This document shows positions 48,909 through 56,881 of a DNA stretch of 64,000 bases, in pieces. The position numbers and the translations under genes are program-made. The notes under the pieces were generated by a model. It saw nothing but the letters and a program-made list of their open reading frames with translations. It had not been told where the DNA came from and did not search any database. The stretch covers positions 868,001 through 932,000 of the forward strand of contig NZ_CP173677.1 in NCBI RefSeq assembly GCF_045055315.1, read 5' to 3'. Position 1 is the stretch's first letter. The number at the start of each line of letters is the position of its first letter. The DNA is from Brachymonas wangyanguii. GTDB lineage: Bacteria; Pseudomonadota; Gammaproteobacteria; Burkholderiales; Burkholderiaceae_C.

Positions 48909-49811
48909 CTATTTTTTTTGCAGCAGCTGCGCCAGCGCCCCCGATAGCTCGGGGTAGCGCCAGACAAAGCCCGCTGCCTGGGCGCGCTGTGGCACCAGGC
49001 GCTGGCCGCCCAGCAGCAGCACCGACATCTCGCCCAGCGCCAGGCGCAGCGCCCAGGCGGGCGCGGGCAGCAGCGCGGGGCGATGCAGGGTGCGCGCCAG
49101 GGTGCGGGTGAAGTCGGCATTGCGCACCGCTTCGGGTGCGCAGGCGTTGAAGGGGCCGCTGGCGTCCTGGTGCTGCAGCAGGTAGTCGATCAGCGCCACC
49201 TGGTCGTCCAGGTGAATCCAGGGCATCCATTGCTGGCCGCTGCCCAGCCGGCCGCCCAGGCCCAGGCGAAACGGTGGCAGCAACCGCGCCAGCATGCCGC
49301 CATGCGCGGCCAGCACCGGCGCGGTGCGCAGCAGCGCGACGCGCACACCCCATTGGCGCGCCCGCTCGGCCTCTTGTTCCCAGGCCACGCACAGACGGCT
49401 GCCAAAGTCGGTGTTGCCGGGGGCGCTGTCTTCGGACAGCCATTGCTCGCCGCCGTCGCCATACCAGCCCACGGCCGAGCCCGAAAGCAGCACGCGCGGC
49501 GGCACGGGCTGCCGGCCTATCCAGTCCACCAGGCTGCGCGTCAAGTCCACGCGGCTGCGCCACAGCAGGGCCTGGCGCGCCTGGGTCCAGGGGCGATCGG
49601 CTATGGGGGCGCCGGCCAGGTTGACCACAGCGTCCATTGGTGGGCCGGCGTCCAGTTCTTGCAACTGCGCAATGCCACGCGCGCCGCTGCACAGCGCGGG
49701 CACCTGCTGGGGGCTGCGGCTCCAGACGCAGAGGGCGTGCCCCTGCCGGCTCCAGTGCTGGCACAGCGCGCGGCCAATCAGGCCCGTGCCGCCGGTAAGT
49801 AGGATGCGCAT
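48909..49811 (-). CDS. TIGR01777-family (YfcH/SulA-like) NAD-dependent epimerase
   Basis: 300-residue extended-SDR fold: MRILLTGGTGLIGRAL, VNLAGAPIADRPWT, SGSAVGWYGDGGEQWL, and the C-terminal DUF1731 with ALRLALGEMSVLLLGGQRLVPQ. The biochemical role of the family is unknown; it recurs in photolyase-containing stress clusters. Last gene of the leftward operon, 37 bases after the SDR gene. Confidence 0.9.
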   Translation of the reverse strand: MRILLTGGTGLIGRALCQHWSRQGHALCVWSRSPQQVPALCSGARGIAQLQELDAGPPMDAVVNLAGAPIADRPWTQARQALLWRSRVDLTRSLVDWIGRQPVPPRVLLSGSAVGWYGDGGEQWLSEDSAPGNTDFGSRLCVAWEQEAERARQWGVRVALLRTAPVLAAHGGMLARLLPPFRLGLGGRLGSGQQWMPWIHLDDQVALIDYLLQHQDASGPFNACAPEAVRNADFTRTLARTLHRPALLPAPAWALRLALGEMSVLLLGGQRLVPQRAQAAGFVWRYPELSGALAQLLQKK

Positions 49812-49848
49812 GGTGGGTTCTCCTCTCGTCAGTGTGTTGATGGCGCCG

Positions 49849-50547
49849 TCACCAGGGTAGGCGCTGGCCGTCGTAGGCCCAGAAGCCGCCGCTGTCCTCA
49901 GGCGTCAGGTGGTCGAGCACTGCCAGCAGGTCGCGCGCCGCGTCCTGCGCGGGCCGCCCGATCTGCGCGCCGCGAAACGGGGCCGACAGGGCCGAGTCCA
50001 CCGTGCCCGGGTGCAGCGCCGCCAGCACGCACTGCGGGTGGGTGCGGGCCAGCTCGATGGCGGCGGTCTTGACCACCATGTTCAGCGCGGACTTGGACGC
50101 GCGGTAGCTGACCCAGCCGCCCAGGCGGTTGTCGCCAATGCTGCCCACCTTGGCCGATAGCACGGCGAAAAGGCTGCGCTCGTCGCGCGCCAGTTGCGGG
50201 GCGAAGTGCGCCAGCGCTAGCGCCGGGCCGATGGTGTTGATGGCGAAGCTGGCGGCCATGTGGTCGGCCTGGAGTTCGGCAAGTCGTTTCTCAGGGTTGC
50301 CGGTGGGGCCCTGCAGCATGCCGGTGGCCACCAGCACCAGATGCCAGGGCCCTTCGGCGTGCAGGGCCTGGGCTGCGGCAGCGATGCTGCCGGGCGCACC
50401 AAAGTCCAGCGCAGGTGTGCTGCCGCGCGCCAGCGTGCGCACCGCGGCGCAGCGCGGGTCGGTGCGCAATTGCGCGGCCATTGCGCCGCCAATGGCGCCG
50501 GTGGCGCCCAGCACCAGGGCGCGGTAACCGTCGGGCAGGGATTGCAT
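49849..50547 (-). CDS. Short-chain dehydrogenase (C-factor/CsgA-like)
   Basis: 232 residues: Rossmann motif ALVLGATGAIGGAMA, NTIGPALALAHF, catalytic SYRASKSALNMVVKT with the YxxxK pair, and ALHPGTVDSALSAPF. The type is often annotated cell-to-cell signalling C-factor; the substrate is unknown. Start at 50547, 17 bases after the upstream photolyase gene in the operon direction. Confidence 0.87.
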   Translation of the reverse strand: MQSLPDGYRALVLGATGAIGGAMAAQLRTDPRCAAVRTLARGSTPALDFGAPGSIAAAAQALHAEGPWHLVLVATGMLQGPTGNPEKRLAELQADHMAASFAINTIGPALALAHFAPQLARDERSLFAVLSAKVGSIGDNRLGGWVSYRASKSALNMVVKTAAIELARTHPQCVLAALHPGTVDSALSAPFRGAQIGRPAQDAARDLLAVLDHLTPEDSGGFWAYDGQRLPW

Positions 50548-50564
50548 GGCGGTAGGGCCTTTCG

Positions 50565-52112
50565 TCAAAGGGTTTCCAGCCGCTGGCGCAGCTGCGTGGC
50601 CTGCGCGCGCAGGGCGGTTTGCTGGGGCTCGTCCATCTTCTGCCACTGGCGGTACACCAGGGCCAGGCGCGGGTTGCCTTGCAGCGCCGGGGCGTGGCGC
50701 GCAAAAAAGTCCCAGTATAGGGCGTTGAAGGGGCAGGCGCGCGCGCCGGTCTTTTGCTTGGGGTCGTAGGCGCAGCCCCGGCAATAGTCGCCCATGCGCT
50801 GCAGGTAGGCGGCGCTGCTCACGTAGGGCTTGGTGGCGATCACGCCGCCATCGGCGCGCTGGCTCATGCCCAGGGTGTTGGGCAGTTCCACCCACTCAAA
50901 GGCGTCGATGTAAATGCCCAGGTACCAGCGGTGCAGCGCCTGCGGCTCCAGCCCGGCGAGCAGCGCGAAATTGCCAATCACCATCAGCCGCTGGATATGG
51001 TGCGCGTGCGCTGTCTGCAGCGACTGGGTGATGGCCAGGTGCAGGCAGCGCATGCGTGTGTCGCCGCTCCAGAACCAGTGCGGCAGCGGCTGGTGGTGGC
51101 CCAGCGCGTTGTGCGCGTCGTAACCCGGCATGTGCGCCCAGTAGATGCCGCGCACGTATTCGCGCCAGCCCAAAATTTGACGGACGAAGCCCTCTACCGC
51201 GGCCAACGGGGCCCGGCCCGCGCGCCAGGCGCTCTCGGCGCGCTGCACTACCTCCAGCGGGTGCAGCATCTTCACGTTCAGCGCAAACGACAGCAGCGAG
51301 TGGAACAGGCGCGGCGCCTGGGCTGCCAGCGCGTCTTCGTAGTCGCCAAAGTGCGGCAGCGCGGTGGTGATGAAGGCGTCCAGGCAGGCCAGGGCCTCGC
51401 CCCGGTTAAGCGGCCAGCGCAGCGCGTCGGCCTGGGGCGCGCCAAAGCTGGCTACGCCCGCGCGCTTGATCATGGCCCACAGGCCGCTGTGGTCGTGCTG
51501 CGGCCGCCAGTCGGCGGGCTCGGGCGGGGTGCCGGACCAGGGCTTGCGGTTGTCGTGGTCAAAGTTCCACTGCCCGCCTTCGGGCTGGCCGTGGGCGTCC
51601 AGCAGCACCTGGTGGCGGCGGCGCATGTGGCGGTAGAAGTGCTCCATCAGCCACTGGCGGCGCCCGTGCATCAGGGCGGCCAGGTCGCCCCGGGCGGTCA
51701 GAAAGTGCTCGCTGTCCACCGCCTTGCAGGCCAGGGGCTGGAGGGCGGTAGCGGCACAGTCCTGCAACTGGGCATCGAGCCGCCATTCGTCGGGCTGCTG
51801 CCATTGCACGGCCTGGGCACGATAGTGCGCGGCCAGGGCGGCCAGGTTGTCCGGGATGGACTGGCGGTTGCTGGCGTCGTCCAGCGCCACGTAGCGCACG
51901 CGGTGGCCGGCCTCGCGCAGCTGGCGCGCAAAGTCGCGCATGGTGGCAAAGATGGCCAGGATTTTCTGCGCGTGGTGCAGCACGTAGTCGGTCTCCTGGC
52001 GCACCTCCATCAATACATAGACCACCTGCGGGTCTACTTGGGCAAACCAGCTGTGGCCGGGGTTGAGCTGGTCGCCCAGCACCAGGCGCAGGGTGTGGCA
52101 GGCGCGGGTCAT
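50565..52112 (-). CDS. FeS-type photolyase/cryptochrome (PhrB/CryB-like, prokaryotic 6-4 type)
   Basis: 515 residues of the deoxyribodipyrimidine photolyase-related family. Seen: LRLVLGDQLNPGHSWF, ALNVKMLHPLEV, WREYVRGIYWAHMPGY, HHIQRLMVIGNFALLAGL, and a cysteine cluster DYCRGCAYDPKQKTGARACPF, with a further cysteine in MRCLHLAI, fitting the [4Fe-4S] site. Known members repair (6-4) photoproducts or act as blue-light cryptochromes. It overlaps the Cry-DASH gene by ATGA. Confidence 0.92.
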   Translation of the reverse strand: MTRACHTLRLVLGDQLNPGHSWFAQVDPQVVYVLMEVRQETDYVLHHAQKILAIFATMRDFARQLREAGHRVRYVALDDASNRQSIPDNLAALAAHYRAQAVQWQQPDEWRLDAQLQDCAATALQPLACKAVDSEHFLTARGDLAALMHGRRQWLMEHFYRHMRRRHQVLLDAHGQPEGGQWNFDHDNRKPWSGTPPEPADWRPQHDHSGLWAMIKRAGVASFGAPQADALRWPLNRGEALACLDAFITTALPHFGDYEDALAAQAPRLFHSLLSFALNVKMLHPLEVVQRAESAWRAGRAPLAAVEGFVRQILGWREYVRGIYWAHMPGYDAHNALGHHQPLPHWFWSGDTRMRCLHLAITQSLQTAHAHHIQRLMVIGNFALLAGLEPQALHRWYLGIYIDAFEWVELPNTLGMSQRADGGVIATKPYVSSAAYLQRMGDYCRGCAYDPKQKTGARACPFNALYWDFFARHAPALQGNPRLALVYRQWQKMDEPQQTALRAQATQLRQRLETL

Positions 52113-53416
52113 GGGCGGCTCCACAGGTCTTGGTAGGCACCATGAGGGTCGTAGGTCTGGGCCTGCTGCACGGGGTCGAAGCGGCGGCCGCCGCGCGGGT
52201 CGGTGCCCCGGCCCGCGATGTACAGCCAGTTGCCCTGGTTGCTGTAGACGTCGTAGTCCAGCAGGTGGTGCTCGAACCAGGCCGCGCCCGCGCGCCAGTC
52301 GCACTGCAGGTCGTGGATCAGGTAGCTGGCCGTCACCTGGCGCAGGCGGTTGCTGAGGTAGCCGGTGGCGGCCAGCTCGCGCATGCCGGCGTCCACCAGT
52401 GGCTGGCCGGTCTGGCCCGCGCACCAGGCGGCAAAGCGGCCCGCGTCGTGCGGCGTGGCGCGTGCGGGGCCCAGCCCCTGGGCGCGGTAGAGCGCGCGGC
52501 CATGCTGCAGGTGCAAAAAGCGAAAGTAGTCGCGCCACAGCAGCTCGAACCACAGCCAGTAGCTGCCGTCGCTCGCGCCCTGGGCGGCTTCGTAAGCGCG
52601 CAGCTGCGCCAGCGTCTGCCGCGCCGAGAGCGCGCCGGTGGCCAGCCAGGGCGACCATTTGCTGGAATAGTCCAGCCCCACCAGGCCGTTGCGCGTGCGC
52701 TTGTAGCTGTGCGGCAGCCCGCGCGCCAGGTACTGCGCCAGGTGGGCCAGGGCTGCCGTCTCTCCGCCGTGCAGTGGCCCGCGTTGGTAGGGGAAGGCGC
52801 TGCGCGCATCGGCCGCAGGGGGCGTGCCGACAAAGGCCGTGAGGGCATCGTCCTGGCTGTACAAGTAGGCAGCGGGCACGCCCTTCGGCCAGGGGGGCAA
52901 GCTGGTGGGCGGCGGCAGCGGGGTGGGTGGCTGCAGGCTGGCCTGCTCCACCGCTTGGCGAAAAGGGGTGAACACGGGTGGCAGCTGCTGCACAGGAAAG
53001 GGCAGCTGCGCGGGTTCGAGCAGACTGCTTTGCCAGACCGTATGCACCGCCAGGCCGGCCGCGCGCAGCTCGTTCACCTCGGCCTGCTCGTAGGGGGCGG
53101 CAATGGCTTCGCACAGAACATCGCTGGCACCCACGGCGCCGGCCAGGGCGGGGAGCACGCTGGCCGCAGGCCCAGGGCAAATCAGCAGCGGGCAGCCGCG
53201 CTGCAGCAGCGCCAGGCGCAGGCCATCGATGGCGGACGCCAGCCAGGCACGGCGGTGCGGCCCTATGCGGGCAAATCCCCAGCGGCTGGGAGCCTCGGCG
53301 TCCGGCAAGCACAGCACGGGCAGCAGCTGGCGCGCGCCTTGGGCCAGGGCTGCGTGGAGGGCGGGCTGGTCGTGAAGGCGCAGGTCATTGCGAAACCAAA
53401 GGATCACTGGGCTCAT
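52109..53416 (-). CDS. Cryptochrome DASH-family photolyase
   Basis: 435 residues. N-terminal photolyase domain ILWFRNDLRLHDQPAL; FAD-binding domain with SSKWSPWLATGALSARQ, WFELLWRDYFRFLHLQHG, RELAATGYLSNRLRQVTASYL, and the DASH-like end DYDVYSNQGNWLYIAGRGTDPRGGRRF. DASH proteins repair CPDs in single-stranded DNA or serve as light sensors. Its ATG overlaps the stop of the DUF2256 mini-gene. Confidence 0.92.
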   Translation of the reverse strand: MSPVILWFRNDLRLHDQPALHAALAQGARQLLPVLCLPDAEAPSRWGFARIGPHRRAWLASAIDGLRLALLQRGCPLLICPGPAASVLPALAGAVGASDVLCEAIAAPYEQAEVNELRAAGLAVHTVWQSSLLEPAQLPFPVQQLPPVFTPFRQAVEQASLQPPTPLPPPTSLPPWPKGVPAAYLYSQDDALTAFVGTPPAADARSAFPYQRGPLHGGETAALAHLAQYLARGLPHSYKRTRNGLVGLDYSSKWSPWLATGALSARQTLAQLRAYEAAQGASDGSYWLWFELLWRDYFRFLHLQHGRALYRAQGLGPARATPHDAGRFAAWCAGQTGQPLVDAGMRELAATGYLSNRLRQVTASYLIHDLQCDWRAGAAWFEHHLLDYDVYSNQGNWLYIAGRGTDPRGGRRFDPVQQAQTYDPHGAYQDLWSRP

Positions 53417-53574
53417 GAACTTCCCTGCGCATCACCGGGCTTGCCTGCGGAACGCCGGCAGCGTTCGGAGCAATACTTGGCCGCGTCCCAATCGCGCACC
53501 CACTTTTTGCGCCATGCAAAAGGCCGGCCGCAGACCAGGCAGGGCTTTTGCGGCAGGTGCGGCTTGCGGTGCAT
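53413..53574 (-). CDS. DUF2256 zinc-ribbon-like mini-protein
   Basis: A 53-residue gene, easy to miss because of its size. It reads MHRKPHLPQKPCLVCGRPFA onward, with cysteines at residues 12, 15, 35 and 39 (CxxC and CSERC), the W-rich WRKKWVRDWD and YCSERCR. This matches the DUF2256 family, often found next to cryptochrome/photolyase genes. It starts three bases after the upstream photolyase stop and its stop overlaps the Cry-DASH start (ATGA), so it is embedded in the operon. The function is unknown; a metal-binding accessory is plausible. Confidence 0.88.
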   Translation of the reverse strand: MHRKPHLPQKPCLVCGRPFAWRKKWVRDWDAAKYCSERCRRSAGKPGDAQGSS

Positions 53575-53577
53575 GGC

Positions 53578-55125
53578 TCAAAACTCCAGGCTTTGTTGTG
53601 GGTCGGGCGCGCTGGCGGGGCGGCCCTTGTTGCCTCGGCGCGCCAGGCGCGAGCCGTGTTTTTCCACGATGGCGGCCTTGGCTTCGCGCACAGGCGCCTG
53701 GGCGCGCAGTGCATGCACCCTGGCCTTGGCGGCGCGGGTCGCGGAGGCCAGGTCCACCAGTGGTTCGGGCAGGTCGCGGCCCAGCAGCACGCCGCAGCGC
53801 GCTTGCACGTCGGCGGGCATGCGCCAGGGCTCCAGCAGCCAGGCGTCCGGCACGTGGCGCAGGTGGGGCTGCCAGCGGCGCACAAAAACGCCTTCGGGGT
53901 CGTGGTCCTGGGCTTGCTTGATGGGGTTGTAGACGCGCGTGGTGTTGATGCCCGTGGTGCCGGCTTGCATTTGCATCTGGCTCCAGTGGATGCCGGGCTC
54001 GTAGTCCAGAAACTGGCGTGCCAGCCACAGCCCCACGGGGCGCCAGTGCAGCCACAGCGGGTAGGCGGCCACCGACACCAGCATGGCGCGCATGCGAAAG
54101 TTGAGCCAGCCGGTGGCGCGCAGCATGGCCACGCAGGCATCGACCATGGGCCAGCCGGTGCGGCCGGTTTGCAGGGCCTCGAAATGGGCGGGGTTCCAGT
54201 CGTCTTCGCGCAGGCCGTCGTAGCCGCGGTGCAGGTTGCGCCATTCCAGTTCGGGCTCGGATTCGAGCTTTTGGATGAAGTGGCAGTGCCAGTGCATGCG
54301 GCTCATGAAGGCCGCCAGGCCCTGGCGCTGGCGCGGGGCGAGCGGGTCGTCGTCGGCCTTGAGCTGGATTTGCCGCTGCTGCGTGGCCTGCACCACCTCG
54401 CGCATGCCCAGGCAGCCCAGGGCCAGGTAGGGCGACAGGCGCGAGCAGGCTGTGGGCGCGGTCAAGGGAGAAGAGATGCCGCCCCGGTACCCGGCGCTGC
54501 GTTGCTGCAAAAATTCGTGCAGCACCGCCTGGCCTAGGGTGCGCCCGCCACGCTGGCGCAGGGGTGGGTCGTGCAAATCCAGCAGGCCCACGGTCTCGGG
54601 CGCGGGCCAGGCATCGCGCCAGGGCAGGGCCAGGGCCTGCAGGCTGGCGGGCGGCGGGGGCGCCAGGCAGGGGGCCTGCATGAAGGCCTGCCAGCGCGCG
54701 TGCCAGCGGTCACGCGAGGGCAGGCGCCGCACCACGCCGTGCTGCGGCCACTCTTGCCAGCCCACGCATTGCTGGCGGCACCAGCGCGCCACGGCCAGGT
54801 CGCGGGCGTAGGTGTGGGCGTTGCCGGTTTCTTCGTGCGAGGCCAGGCGCGCAAAGGGCTGCAGCGCATGCAGGTGCGCCAGCACCTCGGGCACCTCGCC
54901 CACGGCCAGCTGCAGCGTGGCGCCACAGGTGCGCAATTGCAGGGCCAGGTCGCGCAGGCTTTCGCGCAGAAAACCGTAGTGCTGCAGCGCGCAGTCGGGC
55001 TGCGCCCACAGGCTGGGCTCCAGCACGTACAGGCACAGCACCGGGCCTTGGCGCGCGGCGTGGATCAGCGGCGCGTGGTCATGCACGCGCAGGTCGCGTT
55101 TGAACCAGACGACGGTGTAGGCCAT
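53578..55125 (-). CDS. Cryptochrome/photolyase-family FAD protein
   Basis: 515 residues: N-terminal VVWFKRDLRVHDHAPL, middle SRLSPYLALGCLGMREVV, and FAD-binding residues in FMSRMHWHCHFIQKL, GRTGWPMVDACVAMLRATGWLNFRMR, and NTTRVYNPIKQAQDHDPEG. Differs from both the DASH and FeS types in this operon. CPD photolyase or a cryptochrome-like sensor are both possible. First of three photolyase-superfamily genes in a row; 39 bases after the lipocalin gene. Confidence 0.9.
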   Translation of the reverse strand: MAYTVVWFKRDLRVHDHAPLIHAARQGPVLCLYVLEPSLWAQPDCALQHYGFLRESLRDLALQLRTCGATLQLAVGEVPEVLAHLHALQPFARLASHEETGNAHTYARDLAVARWCRQQCVGWQEWPQHGVVRRLPSRDRWHARWQAFMQAPCLAPPPPASLQALALPWRDAWPAPETVGLLDLHDPPLRQRGGRTLGQAVLHEFLQQRSAGYRGGISSPLTAPTACSRLSPYLALGCLGMREVVQATQQRQIQLKADDDPLAPRQRQGLAAFMSRMHWHCHFIQKLESEPELEWRNLHRGYDGLREDDWNPAHFEALQTGRTGWPMVDACVAMLRATGWLNFRMRAMLVSVAAYPLWLHWRPVGLWLARQFLDYEPGIHWSQMQMQAGTTGINTTRVYNPIKQAQDHDPEGVFVRRWQPHLRHVPDAWLLEPWRMPADVQARCGVLLGRDLPEPLVDLASATRAAKARVHALRAQAPVREAKAAIVEKHGSRLARRGNKGRPASAPDPQQSLEF

Positions 55126-55164
55126 GGTGCGCTTGCCTGGGGTGGGGGCCGATGCGTGGGGCGG

Positions 55165-55767
55165 TCAGTGCGCCGGGTCCTGGCGCTCGTGCGTGACCCA
55201 GATGAGCGCGGCGGTATCGACCCCCAGCGCGCGCGCCTGGGCGACGATGGCGTTTTGCTGTGCCGGGGCGATGTGCTTGTCGCGCGCCAGAATCCAGGCG
55301 TAACCCGTGTCGGGCCCCACGACCAGGGCCCAGCGGTAGTCCGGGTCCAGCGCGGCGACGTGGTAGCCGCCGTAGAACGGCCCGAAGAACGACACCTTGA
55401 GCGACGCCGTGGTGGGCGCGCCGGTGAACAGGGCCTTGCCCACGGCTTCGCGCCACTGGCCGCTGGCCGGGGCATAGCCGCGGTTGACCACGCGTACGCT
55501 GCCGTCGGCCTGCGCGGTGTAGGTGGCGGACACATCGGTCATGCCGCGCTCAAAGGCGTGATCCAGGCGCGCCAGCTCATACCAGCGGCCCTGGTAGCGC
55601 TGCAGGTCAAAGGGCGTCACGGCGGTCACGCCCGGCGGCGGGCGGGTGCTGGCGCAGCCCGCCAGCAGCAGGGCTGATCCGGCCAGCAGCAGGGCCAGCA
55701 GTGCCAGGCGATGGCGCTGCAGTGGCGATGGGCGGGTGCTGCTCAGGGTGCGGGCGGCGGTGTGCAT
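55165..55767 (-). CDS. Lipocalin-family lipoprotein (Blc-like)
   Basis: 200 residues. Signal peptide with lipobox LLLAGC and then a lipocalin: DLQRYQGRWYELARLDHAFERGM carries the G-x-W motif, followed by VRVVNRGY and the C-terminal YAWILARDKHIAPAQQ. Bacterial lipocalins bind fatty acids or lysophospholipids at the outer membrane, consistent with a lipid-damage role in this cluster. Begins 18 bases after the regulator gene stop. Confidence 0.9.
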   Translation of the reverse strand: MHTAARTLSSTRPSPLQRHRLALLALLLAGSALLLAGCASTRPPPGVTAVTPFDLQRYQGRWYELARLDHAFERGMTDVSATYTAQADGSVRVVNRGYAPASGQWREAVGKALFTGAPTTASLKVSFFGPFYGGYHVAALDPDYRWALVVGPDTGYAWILARDKHIAPAQQNAIVAQARALGVDTAALIWVTHERQDPAH

Positions 55768-55785
55768 ACAAAGTCCTCCAGGGGT

Positions 55786-56760
55786 TCATTGGCCGCGGCG
55801 CCACTGCGCCACCAGCGGTTGCAGGGCAGGCAGCTGCGCCACGGCGCTCACGCCTGCCAGCGGCCCCTGGTACAGCGCGGTGCAGGCGCCACCCACCCAC
55901 AGCGCGGTGGCGGGGGGCAGTTGCGCGCGCAGCTCGCGCAGGCTGGCCTGCACCAGGGCGGGTTTGTGCACGTTGCTGAAGCTCAGGGCCACCACGTCGG
56001 CGCGGTGGGCCCGCGCGGCCTGCGCAATGTCGGTCAGCGGCGTTTGCGTGCCCAGCGACACGCAGGTGCAGCCCTCCAGCGCCAACAGGGCTTCCACCAT
56101 CAGCAGGCCCAGGCTGTGCTGCTCTTGCGGCAGCGTGGTCAGCAGCACCTTGGGGCCCAGCGGCACGGGCTGCGGCGCCAGCGTGGAAATGGCATGGCGC
56201 AGCACGCCGGTGATGACCTCGGTGTACAGGTGCTCCTCGTAAATCTCGAAGCGGCCCTGCGCCCAGGCGTCGCCCACCGCAGTCGTCAAAGGCGCGACCA
56301 GATCGGTGACAAAAGCCCCCAGGCCCATGCGCAGCTGGGCGTGGCTCAGGCCGTGACGCAGGGCGCGCGGATCGTGCGTGCCGATGGCGTGGAGCAGTTC
56401 CTCCAGCAGGTGCGAGTGGAGAGAGTCTTGTTTGTGTGTCTTGGACAAAAAGGCTGTGGTGGCCGGTTTCTGGCTTTCCAGCAATTGCCCCAACTGGGCG
56501 TCATCCAGGCCCACCACCTTGCCTGGCCGCAGGCCGCCATCGAGCAGCCGGCGGATTTGCTTGAGCCGCTGCACCTGGGCTGCGCTGTACAGCCTGTCAC
56601 CCGCCGAATCCCGCGTGGGCGCAGGGAATCCATAGCGCTTTTCCCACACGCGTAAGGTGTCTTTGCCCAGGCCTGTTTCGCGCTCCACGGCGGCAATCGG
56701 CAGGCCTGCATCGCCCGTGGGGGGTGCAGTAAAAGACGGTGCGGGAGTTGGGATGCTCAT
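55786..56760 (-). CDS. litR: MerR-family regulator with B12-binding domain (CarH/LitR-like)
   Basis: 324 residues. N-terminal MerR HTH (AAVERETGLGKDTLRVWEKRYGFPAP, about 23-60), a four-helix bundle cap (about 115-195), and a Rossmann B12-binding domain (about 203-320). The CarH signatures are visible: W166-x9-E176-H177, and E213-x-H215-x2-G218, whose histidine would ligate cobalt. The residue after W166 is alanine, where Thermus CarH has His132. Characterised relatives bind adenosylcobalamin, repress as tetramers and release DNA on illumination. It is divergent from the FAD-protein operon with shared operator boxes. ATG 56760 is chosen; a TTG six bases upstream is in frame. Confidence 0.9.
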   Translation of the reverse strand: MSIPTPAPSFTAPPTGDAGLPIAAVERETGLGKDTLRVWEKRYGFPAPTRDSAGDRLYSAAQVQRLKQIRRLLDGGLRPGKVVGLDDAQLGQLLESQKPATTAFLSKTHKQDSLHSHLLEELLHAIGTHDPRALRHGLSHAQLRMGLGAFVTDLVAPLTTAVGDAWAQGRFEIYEEHLYTEVITGVLRHAISTLAPQPVPLGPKVLLTTLPQEQHSLGLLMVEALLALEGCTCVSLGTQTPLTDIAQAARAHRADVVALSFSNVHKPALVQASLRELRAQLPPATALWVGGACTALYQGPLAGVSAVAQLPALQPLVAQWRRGQ

Positions 56761-56785
56761 GGACAAAGGAGGATGGGTTGCGCTA

Positions 56786-56821
56786 ATTGTCTAAGACAAA
56801 AATAATTTTGTCTAGTACAAT
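56786..56821. promoter_or_regulatory. Divergent promoters with two B12-regulator-type operator boxes
   Basis: Box 1 TTGTCTAAGACAA (56787-56799) and box 2 TTGTCTAGTACAA (56808-56820) share TTGTCTA-N2-ACAA; starts are 21 bp apart, two helical turns. Rightward promoter: AAGACA (56793-56798), 17 bp, TACAAT (56816-56821). Leftward promoter on the minus strand: TAGACA (56814-56809), 17 bp, GACAAT (56791-56786). Each box covers one promoter's -10 and the other's -35, so a bound dimer pair would block both operons. Promoter assignment is inference. Confidence 0.75.
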
Positions 56822-56881
56822 ACGCATTATGTGCAGCAGCCAGGGCTGCACTCCACAGTACCGCAGATTGGAATCAGGCTC

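Noticed and set aside
52130..53932. 600-codon plus-strand frame opposite the photolyase genes
   Set aside because: Shadow of Cry-DASH and DUF2256, both of which carry family motifs.
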